Of a stretch of 6,080 nt of DNA, positions 1 through 5,941 are shown piece by piece; the first letter of the stretch is position 1; the number at the start of each line of letters is the position of its first letter. A program made the translations under genes and the position numbers. The notes beneath the pieces are model-generated. The model was not told where the DNA came from, did not search any database, and saw only the letters and a program-made list of their open reading frames with translations. The DNA comes from Betaproteobacteria bacterium (GTDB taxonomy: Bacteria > Pseudomonadota > Gammaproteobacteria > Burkholderiales > Usitatibacteraceae). Location of the stretch: assembly GCA_012274175.1 (NCBI GenBank), contig JAAOZZ010000455.1:1-6080 (forward strand), read 5' to 3'.

Positions 1-77
1 CCCGTCGCGTTCACGATGTCGTCTTCGTTTCCCGTTCCCTTGTCGATGGCCCCTCCGGGGAAGAGCCATCGAAAAGG
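1..77. other. Downstream flank with no supported gene
   Basis: This short stretch lies beyond the terminator of the DUF11 unit. No open frame on either strand here has a convincing ribosome binding site, and no recognisable protein fragment appears in six frames. A minus-strand ATG at 69-67 has no Shine-Dalgarno sequence ahead of it. An 8-bp inverted repeat (43-50 and 65-72) is listed separately. The start of a further minus-strand gene could lie just left of the window edge. Confidence 0.5.
43..72. repeat. 8-bp perfect inverted repeat, 14-nt loop
   Basis: TCGATGGC at 43-50 is the exact reverse complement of GCCATCGA at 65-72. The loop is GC-rich. On the minus strand it lies only a few bases past the terminator hairpin at 78-101. 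No T-run follows it in either direction, so it does not look like a second intrinsic terminator. It could be an RNA hairpin in a read-through transcript, an operator for a gene to the left, or chance. Confidence 0.35.
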
Positions 78-101
78 GGAGGCGCCTTTGGGGGCGCCTC
101 C
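72..101 (-). terminator. Rho-independent terminator of the DUF11 unit
   Basis: A perfect 9-bp stem is formed by 78-86 (GGAGGCGCC) and 93-101 (GGCGCCTCC), with a 6-nt loop. Read on the minus strand, the stem is followed by CCTTTT (bases 77-72), a short T-tract on that side only. It lies about 60 bases after the stop codon of the large DUF11 gene, the usual place for an intrinsic terminator. The T-run is short, so termination may be incomplete, but the stem is strong and its orientation is clear. Confidence 0.8.
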
Positions 102-159
102 GGAAGTCACTCGGATGCCGTCAGGACGGCACGAACACCCGAGCGGAGTGACACGGTTG

Positions 160-2946
160 TCACGGATCGATCCTTACGCAGAAGTACAGGACCGCCGATT
201 GCGTCGAGGTGAGCGGACCCACGTTGGCGATCACGGTGCCGGTCGAGTTGTCCGCGGCCGAGCCTGCGGCCATGGAGCCCACCGACACGGTCGGGGTCGC
301 CGATCCGTTGCCGCTGCAAGCGAAGTGCATCTTCGTGTTCGCGGGCACGACGTCGCTGATCACCACCGAGGTGATGGTCCCGGCCGTCGAGTTGGTGCCC
401 GTGATGCGGTACGCGATGCATTGCCCGGGAGCCGTCGCCGGACCCGCGGCGATCGCCCCCGTGCTGTAGCCCGCGTGGGGACCCGCCACCGCGCATCCCA
501 CCGCGACCTGGTCCTTCGTCAGCACGAGGCCGTCGGTCACCGACGTGGAGTCGGTGGCGTTGGTCGTCGCGACGCCGAAGGTGGCCGTGATGGTGGTGAC
601 GTTGGCCGGATCCGCGCCCGTGGCCGAGCCCGGTGCGAAGACGCGTACGAACAGCGACCGCGACTCGCCCACGTTCAGGCTCAGCGAGGTGGTGCCGCAC
701 ACGATGAGCGTGTCGGTGCCCACGTCGAGCACGCCGTTGGCGTTCGCGTCGATGTACGCGGTCGAGGTCCACCCCTGCGCCGAACGGCTGTCCGCGAGGC
801 ATCCGGCGGTGAAGTTCGCCGTGTCCGTCGCGTTGCCCGTGTTGGTGATGGTGTGGGTGTAGCTGACCGAGCCGCCCGGGAACGTCTGCTGCGTGTTGTT
901 GGGCGTGATGATGATGCTGCGCGCGGTGTTCACCGTGACCCGGTCGCGCTTCGAGTCGGTCACCGCCCCGTTGGTGGACGAGGTGGCGGCGAAGTCGAAG
1001 TCGTAATTGCCCGGGATCGCCTGGCCGCTGGTCGTGGCGGGGATGGTGACCTCCGCGCAGATCAGCCGGTTGGCTCCGGCCGCGAGCGCTCCCGTCGTGG
1101 TGACCGTGCCCCCCACCGTCGAGCAGTTGGCCGCGCCTCCGTCCGCACGGAACACCACCGACCAGCCCGCGGGCAGCGTCGGGGGAGTCACGCCCGCCGC
1201 CGAGGTCGCCGCGAACGTCGTCGACAGGTTGAAGCTGTCGGAGACGAAGCCGGTGTTGTTCACGTAGAGCTGGAAGCGCGTGGTCGTCGTGCCCGAGGTG
1301 CTGGGCGTGACCGGGTTGGTCGTGACGACCGCCGCACCCGTCGCCCCGAAGCCCGACGTGCCCGAGTCGCCGGCGTTGGCGGTGCCCGCGGGGGTGGAGT
1401 CCGTGCGCGCGCTGTTGTTGGTGATGTCGACCGTGTTGGCCGCGACCACCGTGAGCGTGTCGATCACGTCGTTCGACACGGTGTTGTTGAACACCGACGT
1501 CGCCCGCTTGGTGATCGAGTACGGACCGCCGCTCGCGTTGGAAGGCAGCGTGACCTTCACCACGACCTTGTAGCCGCAGAACGTGCCGTCGCTCACCAGC
1601 GGCGGGTTGCACGCCTGGCCGGCGCCCGGAACGGGCCCCGTGTCGGGCGCGCCCGAACCGCTGCTGTTGATGAGCGAGGTGACGCCGTCCTGCTGCAGAA
1701 GCGTGATCGAAGTGCCAACAGGGAACGTGGTCGACTGGATCGTGATGTCGAACGTGTCCGTGCCGTTGCCGCGGTTCCAGATGTAGTTGTCGAACGTGAA
1801 GGTCGATCCCGCCGCGGCGGAGGCGACGGTCACCGGCTCGTTGGTGCCGTCCACCGAGCTGGTGGACGAGCCGTTGGCCACGACCGATGCCGTCTGCAGC
1901 ACCGTGTAGGAGGCCGCGTTGGTGTTCGACGAGGCCTGGGTCGCCGTCTGGTACTGCGCGGTGTTGTTGATGGTCTGCGGCGGCAGGTTCGCGTTCACGT
2001 TGACCTGGAACGTGACCGTGCCGGAGATGCCCGCTGGGACCGACGGGATGATCGCCGTCACGGTGCCCGCGGCCGAGCGGTAGTCGATGCCCGGCGGGAA
2101 GCTGCCCGCCTGCTCGATGCCATCGGTCGCGTCGGTGAGCGCGGTGACGCCCGAAACGCTCCAGCGCCCGGATCCCGCGACGTAGGTCATGCCCGCAGGC
2201 AGCACGTCGGTGAACTGGAGGTTGGTGGCGGTGGACGTTCCCGAGTTGGTGTACGACAACGTGACCGTGATCGCGGCGGCCGAAGGCGAAGGCCCGCTAT
2301 TGACCGACAGCGCCTTGGTCGCGCTGATCACCGAGTTGGCCACCGTGGTGGTGTCGGTGTTGGTCACCGTGGTCGGCGTCGTGTCGGAAGCCGTGACCGT
2401 AATGTCGGCGGTGTTGCCGCTCGCGGCCGCGCCCGGCACCGTGCCGGCCACCACGAAGCGGAATATCGCTCCGGAGGCGATCGGACCCGAGGTGGTGATG
2501 GGTGTCGCGTTGTCCGGCACGCCGTCGCCGTTGGCGTCGATGTAGTACGCGAGCGAGCCGTGGGGAGCCGCGGCGGCCGCGAAGTTGGTCGACGAAGGAC
2601 CGGTCAGCGTGTACGTGTCGGTGCCGTTGCCGGTGTTGGTGATGGTGTGCGGGTAGTACACCGTCTGGCCGGGCGCCGCGGTGCGCGCTCCGTTGGCGGT
2701 GAGGGTGAAGGTCTTCACCTGCGACACCGTGGTCGTCACCAGGTTGGACGTCGCCGTGCGAGGCGCGCCCCCGGCGTCGTTGTACGTCGCCGTGGCCTGG
2801 TTGCCGATCACCGTGCCGGCCGCGGGCGCCGCGTGCGCGCCCGTCGGCCCGAGCGCGAACATCGCGCCGGCGACGAAGACGAACAACGCGACAACCCACA
2901 GGCGAAGGGTTTCCCCTTTCCTTGTGGCTTGCGTGGTCGTGTTCAT
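160..2946 (-). CDS. Large secreted modular DUF11-type repeat protein
   Basis: This 928-residue exported protein is built from immunoglobulin-like beta modules of the DUF11/conserved-repeat type. A positively charged start, a hydrophobic segment (about 16-33) and AHA before Ala40 form a signal peptide. The mature protein opens with GTVIGNQATATY, a start I associate with betaproteobacterial DUF11 proteins. Four modules share an N-x-G-N-x-T-D-type core: near 97-116 (HTITNTGNGTDTYTL), 383-403 (NRGNGTDTFDI), 557-576 (VNNTGFVSDSF) and 695-715 (HTITNTGNATDT). Canonical DUF11 modules lie at about 205-320 (TDVLPAGMTYV) and 805-928 (ISDVVPANTKM). Two loops, 137-145 (DANGDGVPD) and 733-741 (DANANGVLD), fit calcium-binding DxNx(D/N)GxxD loops. 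The ten cysteines all lie after residue 445. The start is set by AAGGAG five bases before the ATG. No C-terminal sorting signal, membrane anchor or autotransporter barrel is visible, so how it is retained is unknown. A cell-surface or matrix role is inferred; no enzymatic motif is seen. It follows the small DUF11 gene by 95 bases. Confidence 0.93.
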   Translation of the reverse strand: MNTTTQATRKGETLRLWVVALFVFVAGAMFALGPTGAHAAPAAGTVIGNQATATYNDAGGAPRTATSNLVTTTVSQVKTFTLTANGARTAAPGQTVYYPHTITNTGNGTDTYTLTGPSSTNFAAAAAPHGSLAYYIDANGDGVPDNATPITTSGPIASGAIFRFVVAGTVPGAAASGNTADITVTASDTTPTTVTNTDTTTVANSVISATKALSVNSGPSPSAAAITVTLSYTNSGTSTATNLQFTDVLPAGMTYVAGSGRWSVSGVTALTDATDGIEQAGSFPPGIDYRSAAGTVTAIIPSVPAGISGTVTFQVNVNANLPPQTINNTAQYQTATQASSNTNAASYTVLQTASVVANGSSTSSVDGTNEPVTVASAAAGSTFTFDNYIWNRGNGTDTFDITIQSTTFPVGTSITLLQQDGVTSLINSSGSGAPDTGPVPGAGQACNPPLVSDGTFCGYKVVVKVTLPSNASGGPYSITKRATSVFNNTVSNDVIDTLTVVAANTVDITNNSARTDSTPAGTANAGDSGTSGFGATGAAVVTTNPVTPSTSGTTTTRFQLYVNNTGFVSDSFNLSTTFAATSAAGVTPPTLPAGWSVVFRADGGAANCSTVGGTVTTTGALAAGANRLICAEVTIPATTSGQAIPGNYDFDFAATSSTNGAVTDSKRDRVTVNTARSIIITPNNTQQTFPGGSVSYTHTITNTGNATDTANFTAGCLADSRSAQGWTSTAYIDANANGVLDVGTDTLIVCGTTSLSLNVGESRSLFVRVFAPGSATGADPANVTTITATFGVATTNATDSTSVTDGLVLTKDQVAVGCAVAGPHAGYSTGAIAAGPATAPGQCIAYRITGTNSTAGTITSVVISDVVPANTKMHFACSGNGSATPTVSVGSMAAGSAADNSTGTVIANVGPLTSTQSAVLYFCVRIDP
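831..855. repeat. Module-core repeat, copy 1 (near 3' end of large DUF11 gene)
   Basis: These 25 bases match 2625-2649 at 24 of 25 positions, in direct orientation. On the minus strand they encode the HTITNTGNATD core of the fourth N-x-G-N-x-T-D module (near residue 700). The match between modules almost 1.8 kb apart suggests module duplication, or later sequence exchange between copies. Confidence 0.7.
2625..2649. repeat. Module-core repeat, copy 2 (near 5' end of large DUF11 gene)
   Basis: This is the partner of 831-855 and differs from it at one base. On the minus strand it encodes the HTITNTGNGTD core of the first module (near residue 105). In both modules a YIDAN segment with a calcium-type loop follows about 35 residues later, so the similarity covers a whole module and not only the core. 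Confidence 0.7.
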
Positions 2947-3041
2947 GTTTTCTCCTTGGTGTTTGCGTCTGTGGATTTCTTGCTCTTCAAAGCGGCGAAA
3001 CCGGCGCGAGGCCGATTCCGGGGAATTTCGTCAGGTGCCAT

Positions 3042-3554
3042 TCATTTCCCGCCTCCCTGGTTCCCCGGTTCACTCGGGGACTGGTCGTCGATCACCCGGA
3101 CGCGGGCGGTGAAGCTCGCCGTCTTGTCGCCGCCCAGCTCGCCGGCGAACCAGCGCAGGGAGCGGTACTCGCGGATGGGCACTTGTTCCTCGATCGTCCT
3201 GCCGTCGCGCACCACCTTGCGCACGAGCGGCATGCCGGCGTAGGTGGCCGCGTCGATGCTTGCCTTCGCATCGGCGGGCCGCGCGCTGCCGGCGACGTAT
3301 TCGGTGTTGGCGGGGATGGGCAGCGTGGCCGCGAGGTTCTTCACGGCCTGCTTGCCGGTGTTGCGATAGGTCGCGACGTACTCGATCACGTCGCCGGGGC
3401 GCGCGTTCTCTGCCGCGGCGAAGGTCTCCTTGCCGTCGGCGGCGCGCACGACCTTGCGGGCCTCGAGGTGCGTCTCGATCGCCGCCGGTTGGGCCGCCGC
3501 GGGCAATGCGATCGCGAGCGTCGCCGCCGCGAGGGATTTCCACATCCGTTTCAT
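3042..3554 (-). CDS. Small secreted single-domain DUF11-like protein
   Basis: This 170-residue exported protein has a signal peptide (basic MKRMWK, an Ala/Leu-rich core, probable cleavage near LPAAA at 18-22). The mature part is one DUF11-like beta domain: a PGDVIEYVATYRNTG segment (53-67), then NLAATLPIPANTEYVAGSA (73-91), the usual 'asymmetry of terms' pattern of this fold, and a closing strand TASFTARVRVID (145-156). The tail is short and Gly/Pro-rich with no anchor. It contains no cysteine. GGAG seven bases before the ATG supports the start. It is the first gene of a two-gene unit with the 928-residue DUF11 protein; the 95-base gap contains no convincing terminator. Ahead of it is a CRP-like site with a correctly placed -10. 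It may be a partner or chaperone-like subunit of the large protein, but that is inference and the biochemical role is unknown. Confidence 0.9.
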   Translation of the reverse strand: MKRMWKSLAAATLAIALPAAAQPAAIETHLEARKVVRAADGKETFAAAENARPGDVIEYVATYRNTGKQAVKNLAATLPIPANTEYVAGSARPADAKASIDAATYAGMPLVRKVVRDGRTIEEQVPIREYRSLRWFAGELGGDKTASFTARVRVIDDQSPSEPGNQGGGK

Positions 3555-3602
3555 CGTGTCACTCCAGGAAAAGTTGTTTTCTGATCAATCCGTTGTGCCG
3601 CA

Positions 3603-3645
3603 AGGATACGGGCGCACCCCCCTGTTACGTATGACGCACATCACA
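3603..3645 (-). promoter_or_regulatory. CRP-like box with class II promoter for DUF11 unit
   Basis: Bases 3630-3645 read TGTGATGTGCGTCATA on the minus strand, nine of ten matches to the CRP half sites TGTGA-N6-TCACA. Its centre (3637.5) lies 29.5 bases before a -10-like TATCCT (3608-3603). That puts the centre at -41.5 from a start near 3596, the classic class II activator position. The hexamer at the -35 position is TACGTA, a poor match, as expected for an activator-dependent promoter. The leader would be about 42 nt. The geometry is read directly; regulation by a CRP/Vfr-family protein is inferred. Confidence 0.45.
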
Positions 3646-3686
3646 CGGGGTCGCATTGCCCTTTACAGATGCAACGGGAGGGGCGT

Positions 3687-4325
3687 TCAGGCGCACTTTT
3701 TCAGCCGCGCGATGCCGCCCAGGGAGAAATCGGCGATTTGCCGGGCGAGCCGCCGGCAGGCGTCAGGACCGTCCGCGAGGCCCGGATAGATCTGCTGGAC
3801 CGTGGGACGGGCGAAGAGGAACAGCAGGCACTGGCCCATCACGGCCAGGGCGGCATGGGTGAGCTCGGCTTCGCGCACGCCCACGCCGGCGATCTCGGTG
3901 AGGATCGCGCGCAGCCGCTCCAGCTCGGGGCGCATCATGTCCTCGATCAGCGAGTCGATGTGGAACGTGGGGTTCATCGACTCGTGGGCGAGGATGCGCC
4001 CCAGGTGGGAGGGGCGCTCGCCGCAGATGTAGCGCTGCAGGATCCCGTAGACCTGGCGGCGCAGGCGGTCTTCCGGCGCGTGGCCCCGACGGTTGCGCGA
4101 CGGCTCCGCGGGGACCTGCCGCGAGAGGAACCGCAGCGTCGCCCGGTAGAGGCCTTCCTTGCCGCCGAAGTAGTAATTCACCGCGGCCAGGTTCGCGTGC
4201 GCCGCCTCCGCGATGTGGCGGATGCGTGCGCTCGCGAAACCGTGCAGCGCGAACTCCTCCGATGCAGCCGAGATCAGGCGGCGCGTGGTCTCGTTGCCGT
4301 CTTCCGTGATGTCACGGGTCAGCAT
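3687..4325 (-). CDS. TetR-family regulator, CerR/CecR-type C-terminal domain
   Basis: This is a 212-residue DNA-binding repressor-type regulator. The N-terminal TetR helix-turn-helix spans about 13-60: TRRLISAASEEFALHGFASA, then IRHIAEAAHANLAAVNYYF with GGKEGLY after it, the usual end of the recognition region. The remainder resembles the CerR (DUF1956) ligand domain: LGRILAHESMNPT (108-120), EDMMRPELERLRAIL (128-142) and MGQCLLFLFARPTV (163-176). Length is typical for the family. AGGGAGGG ahead of the ATG (4341-4334) supports the start. It has its own promoter with a perfect inverted repeat at the predicted transcription start, so it is probably autorepressed. Family members such as E. coli CecR often control transport or efflux genes, but no such gene is in this window and the inducer cannot be read from the sequence. 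The stop lies 132 bases before the next ATG, and I see no clear terminator between them. Confidence 0.92.
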   Translation of the reverse strand: MLTRDITEDGNETTRRLISAASEEFALHGFASARIRHIAEAAHANLAAVNYYFGGKEGLYRATLRFLSRQVPAEPSRNRRGHAPEDRLRRQVYGILQRYICGERPSHLGRILAHESMNPTFHIDSLIEDMMRPELERLRAILTEIAGVGVREAELTHAALAVMGQCLLFLFARPTVQQIYPGLADGPDACRRLARQIADFSLGGIARLKKCA

Positions 4326-4348
4326 CGCCTGAGCCCTCCCTGGGCAAG

Positions 4349-4372
4349 CGTTTCAAATTCTTGTTTGAAACG
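4349..4372. promoter_or_regulatory. Probable operator of the TetR-type regulator
   Basis: The arms CGTTTCAAA (4349-4357) and TTTGAAACG (4364-4372) are exact reverse complements separated by 6 bases, giving a 24-base palindrome. It starts two bases after the predicted -10 of the regulator gene, so a bound dimer would cover the transcription start. Size, symmetry and position are those of a TetR-family autoregulatory operator. The same site overlaps the -35 of a possible plus-strand promoter. No second copy was noticed by eye elsewhere in the window. Confidence 0.7.
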
Positions 4373-4394
4373 GAATTATCCTCGGAACTACAAT
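4365..4394 (+). promoter_or_regulatory. Possible weak divergent promoter
   Basis: TTGAAA (4365-4370) and TACAAT (4389-4394) are separated by 18 bases on the plus strand. The first hexamer lies inside the TetR-type operator. No convincing plus-strand gene follows: the frame from 4393 lacks a ribosome binding site and has a shadow-like composition. If active, it would make an RNA antisense to the 3' end of the pilin-like gene. The AT-rich context may produce the match by chance. Confidence 0.25.
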
Positions 4395-4403
4395 GATTTG
4401 CAA
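4375..4403 (-). promoter_or_regulatory. Sigma70-type promoter of the TetR-type gene
   Basis: On the minus strand, -35 TTGCAA (4403-4398) and -10 GATAAT (4380-4375) are separated by exactly 17 bases. Both hexamers are close to consensus and stand out as AT-rich in GC-rich surroundings. Transcription would start near 4368, inside the palindrome at 4349-4372, leaving a leader of about 40 nt before the ATG. Confidence 0.65.
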
Positions 4404-4462
4404 CGAATTCGTGAGGAATTGGACGAAGTTTTGCAGAGACCCGAACGGGCCCGGCGCGAGAG

Positions 4463-4486
4463 AAACCCCCGCGCGGTCAGGGGGTT
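4463..4486 (-). terminator. Probable terminator of the pilin-like gene
   Basis: AACCCCC (4464-4470) and GGGGGTT (4480-4486) form a 7-bp stem with a 9-nt loop. Read on the minus strand the stem runs into TTTCTC, a short pyrimidine-rich tail. It lies about 49 bases after the stop of the 467-residue gene and before the regulator's promoter, so it separates the two transcripts. The T-tract is weak. Confidence 0.5.
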
Positions 4487-4534
4487 ACCGGGATTCGGGA
4501 GGAGGATCGCCGGCCGGAACGGCGGGCGGGAGCC

Positions 4535-5938
4535 CTACGGGCAGGTATTTCCGGCGGTGGCGAGGGTCGTCGTGCAGACCCCGGTCGCCGTGCAGCTTGC
4601 GAACTCGGACAGGGTGAACGACGAGTCGATGAAGCCGAACGTCGTGGGAAGGGCCTTCACCTCCACCGTGTCGAAATCGCCCGCCGCGGTGATGGAGAAG
4701 CTCGCGAGCCCGTTGCCCGAGTTGCACGCCACCTTGGTGACACTGTCGACGGGAACGAGGCCCTTCAAGCAATTCACCTGGACCTGCTCGGCGTAGGGAA
4801 AGCCAAAGAAGGACGACCTGCCGAAGCTATTGAGGGTCAACGCAAACTTGCGCGCCGACTGGGTGAGCACGATGCGAAGGCCCTCGCCGGAGAAGCCGTT
4901 CAAAGCGTTGTTGCCGCCGCCCACCTCGCCTATCCCGGAGTTTCCGCCGGAAGTGGCGAAGGAAATGTCCTGGGCCGTCCCGGAGTTGAGCGACGACACC
5001 GCGGCATAGGCGAACGTGATGTTGGTCTGGCCCGTGTCGCTCGAAGGGCTGTGGCCGAGGGCGTCGCTCAGGGTGGCGCTGTCGAACTTCACTCCCGCCA
5101 GCACGTCGTCGGGCCAGTCGCGGGCGACGAGGTTGGCGCGCGTGGCGAGGTCCGACACGGTGCGATAGAGCAGCACATCGTCGAAGTGCGTGGTGTCGGT
5201 CGCGGAGGTGTCGGAGTCGGAGGCGGCCTTGGCGACGAAGGGACCCGTGGCCAACAGGTTGTTCTTCTCGTCGTTGGATTTCGGTGCGCCCTGCTGCGCT
5301 CCGGATGTCGTGTAGGCGCCTTGTCCCGACGGCCCATGGCTCACGAGCACGTAGGCCGCGCCTCCCGTGGCCTTGGTCCCGTCGTACGTGGTGCCGAAAT
5401 CGGTGACGGAGAGCCCCTTGCCCGCGATGAAATCGGCGGAGTAGGTGTCGTGGGCCGTGGGACAGAGGCCGTTGCCGTCCACGGGCTGGCGAGTGGTGAG
5501 GGCCTGGATCGTGTCGCAGTTCACCATGCTGGCGCCGCCGGCCTGTGTGAAGCTGCCGGTGCCACCGCTGTAGACGCGGTAGGAGATCTTCCAGCCCCAC
5601 GCATCGAAGGCGTCGTCGCGGCGCATGCCGAGGGTGCGCCACGGCAGCGTGCCCAGCGAGTAATCGCAGCTTCCCGTCGGCACGGCGGGCGACTCGACGC
5701 CGTCGCCCGGATCCGCGGCCGAGGTGCCCGGATTGGAGGGACAGGGCAGCCGGCCCGAGGCTCCCGCGAACTGATCGAGGGCGGCGGCCGCGGCCGCGAG
5801 GTTGGTGCTGGTCTGCCCGCGATCGGTGACGGCGTTGCCCGAGCGGTTGAAGGAGACCACCGCGAGCGCCACCAGCAGCGCGATGAGCAGGATGACGACG
5901 ATGAAGACCGCGCCGGCGCCCTGCTGGCGGCGCCGCAT
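4535..5938 (-). CDS. Pilin-like exported protein with added beta-rich C-terminal domain
   Basis: The protein has 467 residues counted from ATG at 5938. MRRRQQGAG leads into a hydrophobic helix (about 10-30), as in type IV pilin or pseudopilin minor subunits of the PilX/GspK sort. Prepilin peptidase could cut after Gly7 or Gly9. The usual Glu5 of the mature pilin is absent. The middle carries features I associate with betaproteobacterial pseudopilin-like proteins: LPCP (64-67), GTLPWRTLGM (96-105), DAWGWKISYRV (112-122), AYVLVSHGPSGQGAY (195-209) and THFDDVLLYRT (250-260). From about 285 to the end there is a Ser/Gly/Thr-rich beta-type region (NITFAYAAV, GEGLRIVLTQSARKFALTLNSFG, GDFDTVEVKALPTTF) resembling an extracellular beta-sandwich. 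Nine cysteines occur, five of them in this last part. A GTG at 5941 would add one residue; the ATG is preferred because it overlaps the upstream stop. No Shine-Dalgarno sequence is visible, so translation is probably coupled. Membership of the class is fairly secure; a tip-adhesin or secretion-tip role is inference. Confidence 0.85.
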   Translation of the reverse strand: MRRRQQGAGAVFIVVILLIALLVALAVVSFNRSGNAVTDRGQTSTNLAAAAAALDQFAGASGRLPCPSNPGTSAADPGDGVESPAVPTGSCDYSLGTLPWRTLGMRRDDAFDAWGWKISYRVYSGGTGSFTQAGGASMVNCDTIQALTTRQPVDGNGLCPTAHDTYSADFIAGKGLSVTDFGTTYDGTKATGGAAYVLVSHGPSGQGAYTTSGAQQGAPKSNDEKNNLLATGPFVAKAASDSDTSATDTTHFDDVLLYRTVSDLATRANLVARDWPDDVLAGVKFDSATLSDALGHSPSSDTGQTNITFAYAAVSSLNSGTAQDISFATSGGNSGIGEVGGGNNALNGFSGEGLRIVLTQSARKFALTLNSFGRSSFFGFPYAEQVQVNCLKGLVPVDSVTKVACNSGNGLASFSITAAGDFDTVEVKALPTTFGFIDSSFTLSEFASCTATGVCTTTLATAGNTCP

Positions 5939-5941
5939 CAC
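5936..5941 (-). promoter_or_regulatory. Overlapping stop/start (TGATG), translational coupling
   Basis: On the minus strand GTGATG contains TGA (5940-5938), the stop of the upstream gene, sharing its A with ATG (5938-5936) of the pilin-like gene. The 20 bases ahead are C-rich without a purine-rich ribosome binding site. Reinitiation by ribosomes finishing the upstream gene is therefore the likely start mechanism, which also argues that the two genes form one operon. Confidence 0.65.

Noticed and set aside
107..1612. Minus-strand open frame of about 500 codons in another frame of the large DUF11 gene
   Set aside because: It is His/Arg/Gly-rich with no signal peptide or fold, while the overlapping frame has a signal peptide, a Shine-Dalgarno sequence and recognisable modules.
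16..3243. Plus-strand open frame of over 1000 codons
   Set aside because: It runs antisense through both DUF11 genes and their intergenic region, is dominated by Arg, Gly, Val, Ala and His, has no ribosome binding site and shows no domain. It is a GC-driven shadow.
3596..3625. Sigma54-type promoter upstream of the small DUF11 gene (TTGCGG as -12)
   Set aside because: The required GG at the -24 position is missing at the fixed spacing; the bases there are GC.
3632..3643. FNR/DNR box (TTGAT-N4-ATCAA) in the same palindrome
   Set aside because: The match is clearly poorer than to the CRP pattern; the outer T and the A of the second half are both wrong.
3655..3680. Stem-loop after the regulator stop codon as its terminator
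   Set aside because: The 7-bp stem includes a wobble pair, has a 12-nt loop and no T-run follows, so it was not called.
4393..4617. Small plus-strand open frame beginning beside the divergent promoter-like sequence
   Set aside because: It has no ribosome binding site, its Arg/Gly/Pro/Ser content looks like non-coding GC-rich DNA, and it runs into the 3' end of the opposite gene.
3669..4796. Plus-strand open frame across the regulator gene and its promoter
   Set aside because: It lies opposite a clear TetR-family gene, crosses its promoter and operator and has no start signals.
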